NCBI GenBank assembly: GCA_037013495.1
Contig: CM072803.1
Location: forward strand, 48,373,627 to 48,437,626
Length of the DNA stretch: 64,000 nt
Direction of reading: 5' to 3'
Source of the DNA: Hippophae tibetana
Taxonomy: Eukaryota; Streptophyta; Magnoliopsida; Rosales; Elaeagnaceae
Shown: positions 41,661-50,910 of the stretch, one piece after another
Layout: every line of letters begins with the position of its first letter
How positions within the stretch are numbered: position 1 is the first letter of the stretch
Notes under the pieces: generated by a model
Database searches by the model: none
What the model was told of the DNA's origin: nothing
The model's input: only the letters and a program-made list of their open reading frames with translations
Translations under genes and position numbers: made by a program

Positions 41661-43073
41661 ACCCCCCTTCCATTCACTTCAAATCACACCTTCAAAACTC
41701 ACTTCTCTCTTCTTTCTTTCTCTCATTTCTTAGTTTTTTGAGTTTTCCTTAGTTTCTTTCTTAGTTTCTAAGTTTTTCTTAGTTTCCTTCTTAGTTTTTA
41801 GTTCAATTCTCTTAGTTTTAGTGTTCTTCTCTTTTTGAGAGGAACTTGTAATGTTTTTGTAATAATTTAGTTTTTGATTCAATATATGGAAGTGCAAATT
41901 CCGCTCGGAGGTTTTCTAGCTACGGGAATATCGTCGAAGTTCTGTAAGGATTTTATTTTCTTTACAGTTATTTTTATGCTTTATTCTTACATGTTATATT
42001 CAACTTGTCTGTGGTTAAATTTAACTATGCTAGCTGTTTAGTAAATATGATGTAATAACGACGTTGTTATGCTTGCGAAATATTAAATAGGTGAAAATTT
42101 CTAAAATGAATTGATTTTGTTTTTATTCAAGATTTTATATTAAGAATGTTAGAGAGAAATATATTATTTTTCATTACAAACTTAAAAATGAAAATTAGAT
42201 TTTAAGGTTTAGTTATCCGGTCTAATTTAGAGTAGTGCTCTTTTATTTGTTGGTACAATCGCCCGGTAGTTAGAGTGAAACTCTATTTCAAAAGTTTTTA
42301 TAAGAATTATTATGTGAAAATGTATTGACAACATGTTTTCAATAGTGGTTTTAAAACTTGAAAGTTAGTACTCGGATAATTAAATTCTTAAGTTTAATTT
42401 GGACACCTTGAATAATGTTTAAATTGTCTAACCCCACCAAAGGTGGCATTTAAATGGTTCATTTTCAATCTCTTAGAAAAAGGAATTAATTTAATTAAGC
42501 ATATTAGTTATCAACCCCACCCATAGGTGTTAATTGATTTGTTTAGTTAACAAAGAATATCTAACCCCACCAAAGGTGGTATTTATATAAAAAAGAGAGA
42601 ATCAATAAAATATCAATTTATATCTTTAATAACCTAGTTAATATGAGCAAGCATAATTAATTTAGTTATTATATCCATAAATACTCCGCTAATATAAATG
42701 ATAAAAATTTGCATGAATATTTATTGAATCCGTATATATGTTTATTTTTAGATAATTATTTATTGAATTTGTATCTATGTTTATTTTTATGTTATTAGAC
42801 TATATTTAATTAATCTGTATATATGTTTATTTTATGTTATTAGATTAGGAACACAAAAACCAAACTATCGTGACAGGATGTTTAGGATTTAATTTCGTTT
42901 TTAAAAGTTTGAATAATAAATTAAAAACCACATACATTCCTTCCTTAGATCGACCTTGGGAGTATACTTATCATTTTCTTCGAAATGATTCGTGCACTTG
43001 CGAGAGTTTTATAAATATTAAAACCAAAGTATTTGCGGGAATCGGCGATGCCGGTTTTCGTTCATCAAGTTTT

Positions 43074-43091
43074 TGGCGCCGTTGCCGGGGA
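43074..43091 (+). other. Primer binding site for tRNA-Asp
   Basis: TGGCGCCGTTGCCGGGGA, six bases after the 5' LTR, is the reverse complement of the 3' end of plant tRNA-Asp (GTC): TCCCCGGCAACGGCGCCA. All 18 bases match by memory of that tRNA. Priming by tRNA-Asp is typical of Athila-group elements. Confidence 0.92.
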
Positions 43092-43192
43092 AGGAATAGC
43101 GTTTTTAAATTATTTATCAAAATTTTAAAAACATTTTTGTGCTGTAAATAATTGTGATATTTTAATAATAATCAAATTTCAAAATTCATAAT

Positions 43193-43241
43193 AAAAAAAA
43201 AAAAAAAAAAAAAAAAAATAATAATTTTTTTTTTTTTTTTT
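43193..43241. repeat. Poly-A run followed by poly-T run
   Basis: Twenty-six consecutive A, then ATAA, then seventeen T. As RNA this could fold into a long A-U hairpin, but homopolymers this long are also prone to slippage and miscalling. Length should be treated as uncertain. Confidence 0.9.
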
Positions 43242-43390
43242 GTAAAATAATTTAGAAATTTGAAATTTGAAGTAAAAAAATTTACCGTTCATAAATAGTA
43301 AAAAAAAAAACCAAAAAAAAAAACATTACTTGAATATATACCTAATTAACTAAATAACATGAAAAGTAAAAATCTAAGGGAGTTCTGTCT

Positions 43391-43496
43391 AGGAGACTAG
43401 TTCTTGAAAGCCTTTGTGCCACTAGTCTTTCCTGGGAACGTTGCTCTGGCTAGGAGAATGGTATTTAAGGAGCCGTTTGCACCACCATTCTTTCCT
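43391..43496 (+). ncRNA. Two tandem covarying stem-loops in the leader
   Basis: Stem 1 pairs AGGAGACTAGT (43391-43401) with ACTAGTCTTTCCT (43421-43433). Stem 2, 61 bp further on, pairs AGGAGAATGGT (43452-43462) with ACCATTCTTTCCT (43484-43496). Both make an 11-bp stem with a two-base bulge. Between copies a C-G pair becomes A-T and an A-T pair becomes G-C, with both sides changed together, which supports selection for RNA structure. Position between primer site and gag suggests a packaging or dimerisation signal; that role is inferred. Confidence 0.7.
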
Positions 43497-43542
43497 GGGA
43501 GCACTCTTGGTTAATACTAATTATGTTACAAAAAAAAATAAA

Positions 43543-43572
43543 AAATAAATAAATAAATAAATAAATAAATAA
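43543..43572 (+). repeat. (AAAT)n microsatellite
   Basis: About seven units of AAAT/AAATA in the leader. Simple sequence with no evident role. Confidence 0.85.
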
Positions 43573-43649
43573 AAAAAATTTCTTTTTTTTTAGGGTTTAA
43601 CTAGTTTTGTTTAGTGTTTTGTATAAAATAACATGTAAATTTTATCTAA

Positions 43650-43669
43650 ATTTTTTATTTTGTTGACAG
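43650..43669 (+). promoter_or_regulatory. Candidate splice acceptor before first gag
   Basis: A T-rich stretch ends in TTGACAG at 43663-43669, with a CTAAA branch-point-like word about 20 bases upstream. It sits 30 bases before the gag-1 start. A leader intron would remove the homopolymers and possibly the stem-loops. No transcript evidence is available. Confidence 0.4.
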
Positions 43670-43698
43670 GAGTTTTAAATTTACGTTTACAATAGTCT

Positions 43699-45036
43699 AT
43701 GCGTGGTAGGAGATCCTTAGGAAACCCCCTTACACCATATGTAAATAAATTTCATAAATTTAAACAAGTGTCAACAAAACTGGATTCTACCCATCAACCT
43801 GTTTTTGAGCCAAACATAGAACCAAGTCTTAATCCTTTACTAGAACCAAAAGAAATGGAGGAAAACCAACATATTAGGGAAACCACAATGAAAGAGTTTG
43901 CAAGACCGGTAATAGGCACGGCAACTGCCGCTATCCAGTTGGGGGAGGCTGCTCGGAATTACGACCTTAAAAATATTCATTTTTCTATGCTTCCTTCCTT
44001 TTATGGGTTACCTAATGAAGATTCTCTTTCCTTTATGAGAGATTTCTATGCTACGGTCCAAACATTCCCCCTCGGTATTCTAAACGAGGATCAACTTAGG
44101 ATGAGATGTTTTCCCTACACTCTAAAGGATAAGGCCAAAGCTTGGTTGATGTCACTTCCCCTAGGTTCTCTGATGACATGGGGTAACATTTACAATAAAT
44201 TCATGGGAAAATTCTATTCCCATCAAAAAACATCAGAGTTGAGAGGAAAGATTGCTACTTTCTCTCAGATGGATGGAGAACCATTCCATGAAGCTTGGGA
44301 TAGGTTCAAGATGTTTCTCACTCAGTGTCCCCATCATAGCTTTCCCCTGCAGTTGCAGAACCAATTCTTTTACGATGGACTTACACAACAATGTCAGTTC
44401 ATTGTCGACAACGCTGCAGGAGGAGCAATAGGAGAAAAGACTGCCTCAGAGACGTATAACCTCTTTGAGATGTTGGGTGCTAATTCCCAACAGAAAAGCT
44501 CCCGAGTGAGAAAAGCTGGAGTTCATGAAATCGACTCCAGTAATGAAGTTCAACAACAACTTGTTCAACTGACTAAGCAAGTTGCCCTTCTCGCTACACA
44601 AACCAACACCAATAATGATCAATATGGTTTGTATAGCAACATGGGACATGGTACTGAAGCCTGTCCATATCAAGGAGAAACAACTGGACCTGAACAGGTC
44701 AATGTGTTGGGAGCATATCAACAGAGACCAAGGTTTGATCCCAACTCAAATACCTATAATCCTGGGTGGAGAAGTCATCCAAATTTCTCTTGGAGGCAAA
44801 ACAACCCTCCTTTCACTCAAGGCTCAAACCAGGCAGGTCAGCAATTCCACCCACCTATTCCAAGAAGCATTCCCAATAAACCAACCCTGGAGGACAACTT
44901 GAATTCTTTTATTCAAGTCTGTAGGGATAATCAATCTAAAACCAATCAACGGTTGGACTCTGTGGAAGCTTCTATCAAAAAGGTGGAAGTTCAAGTTGAA
45001 CAGTTAGTTGAACATTTGCAAAAAGGCAAAGACTAA
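43699..45036 (+). CDS. First Gag (stand-alone capsid/nucleocapsid protein of the Athila element)
   Basis: A 445-residue Gag of the plant retrotransposon gag family (Retrotrans_gag type). The capsid core, about residues 70-265, contains [57 protein letters not shown] and [14 protein letters not shown]-rich linker follows, then a GHGTEAC segment at the position of the zinc knuckle, which is much less clear here than in the second Gag. The last ~50 residues look like a coiled coil (NQRLDSVEASIKKVEVQVEQ). It aligns with the start of the downstream Gag-Pol over nearly its full length but stops where the protease linker would begin. It would supply Gag alone, for particle assembly in the cytoplasm. 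The upstream ~60 residues have no counterpart in the second Gag. Start choice is uncertain: its ATG context is weak. Confidence 0.85.
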   Translation: MRGRRSLGNPLTPYVNKFHKFKQVSTKLDSTHQPVFEPNIEPSLNPLLEPKEMEENQHIRETTMKEFARPVIGTATAAIQLGEAARNYDLKNIHFSMLPSFYGLPNEDSLSFMRDFYATVQTFPLGILNEDQLRMRCFPYTLKDKAKAWLMSLPLGSLMTWGNIYNKFMGKFYSHQKTSELRGKIATFSQMDGEPFHEAWDRFKMFLTQCPHHSFPLQLQNQFFYDGLTQQCQFIVDNAAGGAIGEKTASETYNLFEMLGANSQQKSSRVRKAGVHEIDSSNEVQQQLVQLTKQVALLATQTNTNNDQYGLYSNMGHGTEACPYQGETTGPEQVNVLGAYQQRPRFDPNSNTYNPGWRSHPNFSWRQNNPPFTQGSNQAGQQFHPPIPRSIPNKPTLEDNLNSFIQVCRDNQSKTNQRLDSVEASIKKVEVQVEQLVEHLQKGKD

Positions 45037-45382
45037 TTCAATGAAGAGGAGACATTGAGTTTTTCATTCTGCAATCTCCAAGCAACGTCTTACTAGAAGA
45101 CGCTAAATTTTAGTCCTGTATGGGAGGTCACCCATTATTGTATTTTCCTTTGTTTTAGTTTGCGTGTAATAAAAATTCAGATGAAATAAAATTCGTTTGT
45201 TTCAAAAATTCTGTCCATTCGCTTAAATTTAAAATAAAAAAAAAAAATATATATATATATAAGGGTCCTTGCACTTTTTGCTTTTACGTTTTATCAAGTT
45301 ATACATATTTCTTAGAGATATCTACTAAAAGCAAAATGTTGATACACAATAGGAGGAGGATCATTTTCAACTACAAACAACC
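45037..45382 (+). other. Spacer between first gag and gag-pol
   Basis: 346 bases without a gene. It holds a double hairpin (45086-45135), a (TA)n run near 45248-45260, and a TTTCTTAG acceptor-like sequence ending at 45314. The start of the next reading unit lies in a favourable context, CAACCATGGG. Confidence 0.75.
45086..45135 (+). ncRNA. Double-hairpin motif after first gag
   Basis: Hairpin one is CGTCTT-ACTAG-AAGACG (45086-45102). Hairpin two is ATGGG-AGGTCA-CCCAT (45120-45135). The same pair occurs right after the integrase end at 50567-50614, with loop changes but stems kept. A GGGAGGCAACCC-type motif is, from memory, common downstream of pol in plant Athila/Tat elements. Function unknown; termination, 3' end formation or translation control are options. 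Confidence 0.7.
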
Positions 45383-46720
45383 ATGGGAGATGCTGAAGAT
45401 AGGCGGAAAAAGATGAAAGAATATACAATGCCAATCATTGGCAATGTAACTTCCGGTATCCAATTACAAGAGGCTGCAAGGAATTATGAATTGAAAAAGA
45501 TTCATTATTCTTTGTTGCCTTCCTTTTACGGTATCCCTAATGAAGACCCTTTGCATTTCATTCGAGAATTCTATGCTATTGTCCAAACCTTTCCACTACA
45601 TGCAATTAATGAAGATCAACTTAGGATGAGGTGTTTTCCTTACACTCTCAAAGATAAAGCTTGGTCATGGTTCATTACTCTACAGTCAGGTTCTCTTAAA
45701 ACTTGGGAGGCAGTCTATGAAATTTTTATGGGTAGGTTCTATTCCCATCAAAAGACTGTTGATCTAAGAACAAAGATAGCAACATTTTCTCAAATGAATG
45801 AAGAGCCCTTTCATGAAGCTTGGGAACGATTCAAACTCCTTTTCATTCAATGTCAAAATCATAGCTTTCCCTTACAGCTACAAAACCAATTCTTTTATGA
45901 TGGATTGACACTACAGAGTCAATACATGGTTGATAATGCTGCTGGAGGTGCTGTAGGAGAAAAGACCGCAGAGGAAACCTATAATCTTTATGAGCTGTTG
46001 GGTTCTAATTCCCAACAAAGAGGTGGTAGAAGGAAAGCAAAGGTCAATGAAGTCGGCTCTGATAATGAGATAACCTTGCAACTTGCTGAATTGACTAAAC
46101 AAGTGAAATTCCTCACTTCCCACCAAATTTCAAATCAAGAGGTATGTGAAGTGTGTTGTTCAATTGGGCATGGTACTCATAATTGTTCAAATACTTGTGA
46201 TTCTAGTGTCGATGCCATAGAGGAAGTTCAATCTTTTCAAAGATATCATCCAAACACCTATAATCACCCAGCCTACACCCAATATCCAACACTAAGGTCA
46301 GATAACAACCACCCTTACCCACCAAGCCAATCTTTTAAGCCAACCTTAGAAGATAGCTTGAATGCTTTTATTCAAGTTAGTCGTGACAACCAATTGATGA
46401 CTAATCAAAGGTTGAACACCATGGAGGCTTCGGTTAAAAGGATTGAATCTAAAGTTGGGCAACTGGCTGAACAAATGCAAAAGAAAGAACCAGGAAAGTT
46501 GCCCAGTCAACCAGAACAAGCAAAGGATGTTAGAACCCTTCGAAGTGGTAAGGTAGTCAATACCAGTTTACCTGAAATCTCTAACAATCTACCTTGTAGT
46601 TCCGGTAACAAAGAAGGCGATATTCTAATCTCGCAAAAAGGAGAGACAAGTGTTAAACTTAACAAGCCTTCTGAAAAACTCATTGGGGGGTCATCTGACA
46701 CCCCCAAAATTCAAAAGACA
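45383..46720 (+). mobile_element. Second Gag domain (amino-terminal part of Gag-Pol)
   Basis: About the first 445 residues mirror the upstream stand-alone Gag: [57 protein letters not shown] and [13 protein letters not shown]. By eye roughly two thirds of core residues are identical. A clear CX2CX4HX4C zinc knuckle ([14 protein letters not shown]) follows near residue 255, then a proline- and tyrosine-rich linker and a terminal coiled-coil segment ([20 protein letters not shown]). The remainder is a linker towards protease. Confidence 0.85.
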
Positions 46721-46959
46721 ACAGAACCACACCAGATACAAGTACCTTTTCCCCACCGGTTGAAAGAATCCAAACAAGATAAGCAATTCAATGATCTTTT
46801 TAATATGCTCTCTAAAGTAAATATCAATTTACCACTATTAGAAGTGATCATGAATGTGCCCTCATATGCCAAGTTTTTCAAAGAATTGAACACTAAGAAA
46901 AGGAGGTATGAACAGAATGAACGAGTAGTAGTATCAGAAATTTCTAGCGCTGTACTTCA

Positions 46960-47335
46960 GCACAAACTACCCCCTAAGTTGAAAGACCCTGGAAGTTTTA
47001 TTATAAACATAACTATGGGGGATAAGAAGGTTGCTAAAGCAATGCTTGATTTAGGTGCTAGTATAAATTTGATGCCCTACTCTATATTCTTACAACTCAA
47101 TCTAGGGGATTTAAAACCCACAACTATGTCCCTTCAACTTGCAGATAGATCTCTTAAATATCCAGAGGGAATAGTTGAGGATGTTTTGGTACAGGTAGAC
47201 AAACTGATAATACCTGTTGACTTTGTGGTTCTGGATATGCAAGAAAATCCAGCATTGGACAGAGAGCACACAATATTGCTTGGTAGACCATTTATGGCAA
47301 CTACTAAGACTATTATTGATGTCCAAGATGGAAAT
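46960..47335 (+). mobile_element. Protease domain
   Basis: Retroviral-type aspartic protease with [14 protein letters not shown] at about residues 554-567 and [18 protein letters not shown] about 80 residues later. DLGAS in place of DTGAS is the form usual in plant Athila-group elements. It would cleave the Gag-Pol polyprotein. Confidence 0.85.
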
Positions 47336-47879
47336 TTGACAATGACAGTCTTAGGAGAGACTGTTCATTTTAAAGTTTTTGATTCTTCACCTTTCCCTTC
47401 TATTTCTGCCATCGATGAAATATTCGATGTTGATCCTTTGGATAATCTTGTCCAAAACACCTTTTTCCGAACCAGAATAGAAGACAAGCTTGAAACCGTT
47501 CTTACACTTGAAAAGGTTGAAGAAGATTTAGATGAAGAAATTGAGGGGTACCTTGAACAACTAGACAATAATGAAGTGATGACAAAATCTAGTACGCTTT
47601 TAAATCTACCCAGTTCTTCATCTATTAAAGAGGCCAATCCACCTGAACTTGAACTCAAAGTCTTACCTGAGCACTTAAAATATGTGTTTTTGGGAGAGGG
47701 AGAAACTTATCCAGTGATAATTTCTTCAACCTTGACCAAACCACAAGAAAAAGAACTCATCAAAGTGCTTAAACAGTTTAAGAAATCAATAGGTTGGAGT
47801 ATAGGTGATATAAGAGGCATTAGTCCAACAATGTGTATGCACAAGATCAACTTGGAGGATGGTGCTAAACCTGTACGAG

Positions 47880-48560
47880 AGGCCCAAAGAAGACTAAACC
47901 CAAACATGCAAGAGGTAGTTAAAAAGGAAATTCTTAAATTATTAGAAGAAGGGATTATCTACCCTATTGCAGATAGTAAGTGGGTTAGTCCAGTGCATGT
48001 GGTACCAAAGAAATCTGGGATAACAGTTGTTAAGAATGACAAAAGTGAATTAGTGCCCACTAGAATAATCACTGGATGGAGAATGTGTATAGATTTTAGG
48101 AAACTAAATTTATATACGAAAAAGGATCACTTTCCTCTTCCATTCATTGATCAAATGTTGGAAAGATTAGCTGGGCACGAATTTTACTGTTTTTTGGATG
48201 GACTGTCTGGATATTATCAAGTACCCATAGCACCAGAAGATCAGGAAAAGACCACATTTACATGTCCTTTTGGGACATTTGCTTTTCGCAGAATGCCATT
48301 TGGGTTATGCAATGCCCCTGCCACGTTCCAAAGATGCATGATATCTATTTTCTCGGACATGGTGGAAAAATTCATTGAGATTTTCATGGACGATTTCTCT
48401 GTCTTTGGGAACTCATTTGATGATTGCTTACATAAATTGACTTTGGTTTTAGAAAGATGCATTGAATTCAATCTAACCCTTAGTTGGGAGAAAAGTCATT
48501 TTATGGTTCAACAAGGGATAGTTTTAGGACATATAATTTCAAACAAGGGTATTGAAGTTG
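47880..48560 (+). mobile_element. Reverse transcriptase domain
   Basis: Contains [11 protein letters not shown], the substrate-binding stretch [41 protein letters not shown] and the active-site FMDD at about residues 1001-1004, then LGHIIS. These are diagnostic Ty3/gypsy blocks. The phrase [18 protein letters not shown] places it in Athila. Confidence 0.93.
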
Positions 48561-48809
48561 ATAAGGCAAAAGTTGAATTGATATCCAAACTACCTCCCCC
48601 TACATCTGTGAAGGGGATAAGAAGCTTCTTGGGACATGCAGGATTCTACAGACGATTTATTAAAGATTTCTCTAAAATAAGTCGTCCATTATGTAACTTG
48701 CTATCCAAAGATGCTGATTTTGATTTCAACAATGACTGCCTTACCTCCTTTAATACCTTGAAAGATAAACTCACATCTACCCCTGTTATAATGGCACCAA
48801 ACTGGTCTT

Positions 48810-49180
48810 TACCCTTTGAAATAATGTGTGACGCTTCTGATTATGCAATAGGAGCAGTCCTGGGACAAAGAGTGGAAAAGCGTTTACATGTCATCTACTA
48901 TGCTAGCAAAACACTCAATGATGCCCAGATGAATTACACCACCACTGAAAAGGAATTCTTGGCTATAGTATTCTCTTTAGACAAATTTCGGTCTTATTTA
49001 GTAGGATCTAAAGTGATTGTGCATTCTGATCATGCTGCTTTAAGATACCTATTAAGTAAACCAAATGCCAAGCCAAGGTTAATCAGGTGGGTCTTACTCT
49101 TACAAGAATTTGACCTAGAAATCAAGGATAAGAAAGGCAGTGAAAACTTAGTAGCTGACCATTTGTCTAGGTTGATTTCT
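48810..49180 (+). mobile_element. RNase H domain
   Basis: Begins with [19 protein letters not shown], with the first catalytic Asp near residue 1150, continues through [19 protein letters not shown] with the catalytic Glu, and [14 protein letters not shown] with the next Asp. It ends with [14 protein letters not shown]. It would remove RNA from the RNA-DNA hybrid. Confidence 0.9.
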
Positions 49181-49419
49181 GACTTTAATTCTCTTAAAGA
49201 TGAGAGTAATGACGATATAGTTGAAACCTTTCCTGATGAACAGTTATTTTTCATAGGTCCGAACCCATGGTACGCTGATATTGTAAACTATCTTGCCACT
49301 GGTGTTTTGCGACCTAACACTTCATATCAGGAAAAGAAAAGTTTTTTTAAAACTATTAAGGACTATTTCTGGGATGACCCTTATTTATACAAGATTGGTC
49401 AAGATCAAGTCATCCGGAG

Positions 49420-50554
49420 ATGTGTACCTGAAGAAGAACATAAGAGCATTCTGACTTTTTGTCATGAACTTCATTGTGGGGGTCATTTTGGAGGAGAAAA
49501 GACAGCCCGTAAGATATTACAGTCTGGATTCTTTTGGCCCACTCTTTTTAAAGATGCTCATATGTTTTGTGCACAATGTGATAGATGTCAAAGAACAGGA
49601 AACATAAGCAAAAGAGATGAAATGCCTTTGACATCTAATTTAGTTGTTGAACTCTTTGACGTATGGGGGATTGACTTTATGGGTCCTTTTCCCCCATCTA
49701 ATGGTTTTCAATACATTTTGGTTGCTGTGGATTATGTGTCCAAGTGGGTAGAAGCTATCCCCACCAAAACCAATGATGCTAATGTTGTTGTGAAATTCTT
49801 GAAAGATTTCATATTCAGTAGGTTCGGAACGCCTAGAGCTATAATAAGTGATGGAGGTAGCCATTTTTGTAACAAACTCTTTGATGGAGTACTAAACAAG
49901 TACAACATCACACATAAGGTAGCTACTCCATATCATCCTCAAACTTCCGGATTAGTGGAAGTAAGTAATAGGCAAATCAAGGGAATACTGGAACGCACTG
50001 TGCGTCCTTCAAGGAAGGATTGGGCATTTAAGTTAAATGATGCCTTATAGGCATACCGCACCGCTTACAAAACACCTATTGGGATGAGCCCTTACCGGTT
50101 AATCTTTGGGAAAGCGTGCCACCTTCCAGTTGAACTTGAACACAAGGCTTATTGGGCAATTAAAGAGCTAAACATGGATTTAGATAAAGCAGGTGAAAAA
50201 CGAGTACTCCAGCTTCATGAGTTGGAAGAAATTAGGAATGAAGCCTATGAGAATGCCAAATTATACAAGGAGCGTACTAAGCGCTATCATGACAAGAGGC
50301 TAGTTCCTAAGACTCTTCACCCTGGAATGAAAGTTCTTTTATTTAACTCTCGTTTGAGATTGTTTCCAGGAAAGCTAAGATCAAGATGGGATGGACCATT
50401 CAAAATAGTTCAGGTATCTGAACATGGAGTAGTAGAACTATTGGACTCCAAGACACAAAAAACGTTCAAAGTTAATGGCCATCGTGTCAAGCCTTATGTG
50501 GAAGAACCAAACAACATTGCTGAAATGGATTGCATTTGGCTGAGTAACCCTTAG
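49420..50554 (+). mobile_element. Integrase domain
   Basis: A zinc-binding HHCC region ([11 protein letters not shown] ... CAQCDRC) is followed by the core with Asp in WGIDFMGPF (about residue 1431), Asp in IISDGGSHF (about 1490) and Glu in [11 protein letters not shown] (about 1526), giving the D,D35E spacing. The carboxy-terminal part carries the GPF/Y-type module ([14 protein letters not shown]) and ends [12 protein letters not shown]. No chromodomain follows, consistent with a non-chromoviral lineage. Confidence 0.9.
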
Positions 50555-50566
50555 CACCAAAAAGAT

Positions 50567-50614
50567 ACGTCTTGCTAAGACGTTAAACTAAGCGCTGGAT
50601 GGGAGGCAACCCAT
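50567..50614 (+). ncRNA. Double-hairpin motif after integrase
   Basis: Hairpin one is ACGTCTT-GCT-AAGACGT (50567-50583). Hairpin two is ATGGG-AGGCAA-CCCAT (50599-50614). It is the counterpart of the motif at 45086-45135 after the first gag, in the same order and spacing. Confidence 0.75.
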
Positions 50615-50831
50615 CATGTTAGGTAATTTTTTTGTTATTTGTTTTATTTACTTAATTTTATTGTTTATTTTAGTTTACTTGTATGTGAATAATTTTTAAA
50701 ATTGTTAAAACTAAAATATTTGTTGAGATGTTAGAAGTTCACAGCGATCTGTCTGTATACACTTTAATGATGAATATGATGGATGCACCTGCATTTCTTC
50801 ATTACTACTTACACATTCTCAAGAAATAGGT

Positions 50832-50910
50832 AATCTTTCTCCTCTTTTCTCTTTATCTTTAATTTGCAGTTGTTACATTGAGGACAATGTAAGTTCTAGG
50901 TTGGGGGTGG
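50832..50910 (+). promoter_or_regulatory. Candidate splice acceptor, palindrome and G-rich tract
   Basis: A long pyrimidine run ends in AATTTGCAG (AG at 50868-50869), a good plant acceptor. Immediately after it comes TTACATTG-AGGA-CAATGTAA (50873-50892), then GGTTGGGGGTGG (50899-50910). In env-bearing Athila relatives a spliced RNA is known for the gene after pol, so this may be the remains of that arrangement. The G-rich tract could serve as an extra polypurine-like primer; this is speculative. Confidence 0.45.

Larger units (their letters stand above)
40997..43067 (+). repeat. 5' LTR (2071 bp)
   Basis: It begins TGATGAGTGCTC and ends GTTCATCA. It matches the 3' LTR except for about two substitutions and two indels (about 43 and 12 bp) in the GC-rich tract. 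The first bases form a small hairpin, GTGCT-CAAAA-AGCAC. U3 holds the GC-rich block, a G-box, two TGACGTCA boxes and a TATA box at 41654. Downstream is a pyrimidine-rich TTAGTTTC-type run (~41725-41822). Further on, three copies of an AACCCCACC unit occur at 42430, 42513 and 42563; the outer two form CCACC-AAA-GGTGG hairpins. Confidence 0.95.
43092..43698 (+). other. Leader between primer site and first gag
   Basis: About 600 bases of non-coding leader. It holds an A26 run followed by a T17 run (43193-43241), a structured GC-richer patch with two stem-loops (43391-43496), an (AAAT)n microsatellite (~43543-43572) and a pyrimidine-rich splice-acceptor-like sequence just before gag. The open frame starting at 42870 inside the LTR and running across the primer site is not credible as a gene. 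Confidence 0.8.
45383..50554 (+). pseudogene. Gag-Pol region of the Athila element (nearly whole, about one break)
   Basis: The region encodes, in order, a second Gag, an aspartic protease, reverse transcriptase, RNase H and a D,D35E integrase, the Ty3/gypsy order. All the main catalytic motifs can be recognised. The start at 45383 has a strong context (CAACCATGGG). Compared with ordinary Athila gag-pol of roughly 1,600-1,900 residues, size and order are as expected. It looks nearly whole, with about one break. It follows the stand-alone gag by 346 bases in another frame, so translation would need splicing, re-initiation or a separate transcript. Confidence 0.9.

Noticed and set aside
43074-43091. 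A tRNA gene
   Set aside because: The sequence is the complement of only the 3' end of tRNA-Asp and there is no cloverleaf around it; it is a primer binding site.
42870-43151. 93-codon open frame at the end of the 5' LTR
   Set aside because: It runs across the LTR end and primer binding site and the 3' LTR version diverges into satellite sequence, so it cannot be a conserved gene.
44446-49864. Minus-strand open frames across gag and pol
   Set aside because: Shadows of the forward coding frames; none shows a known domain.
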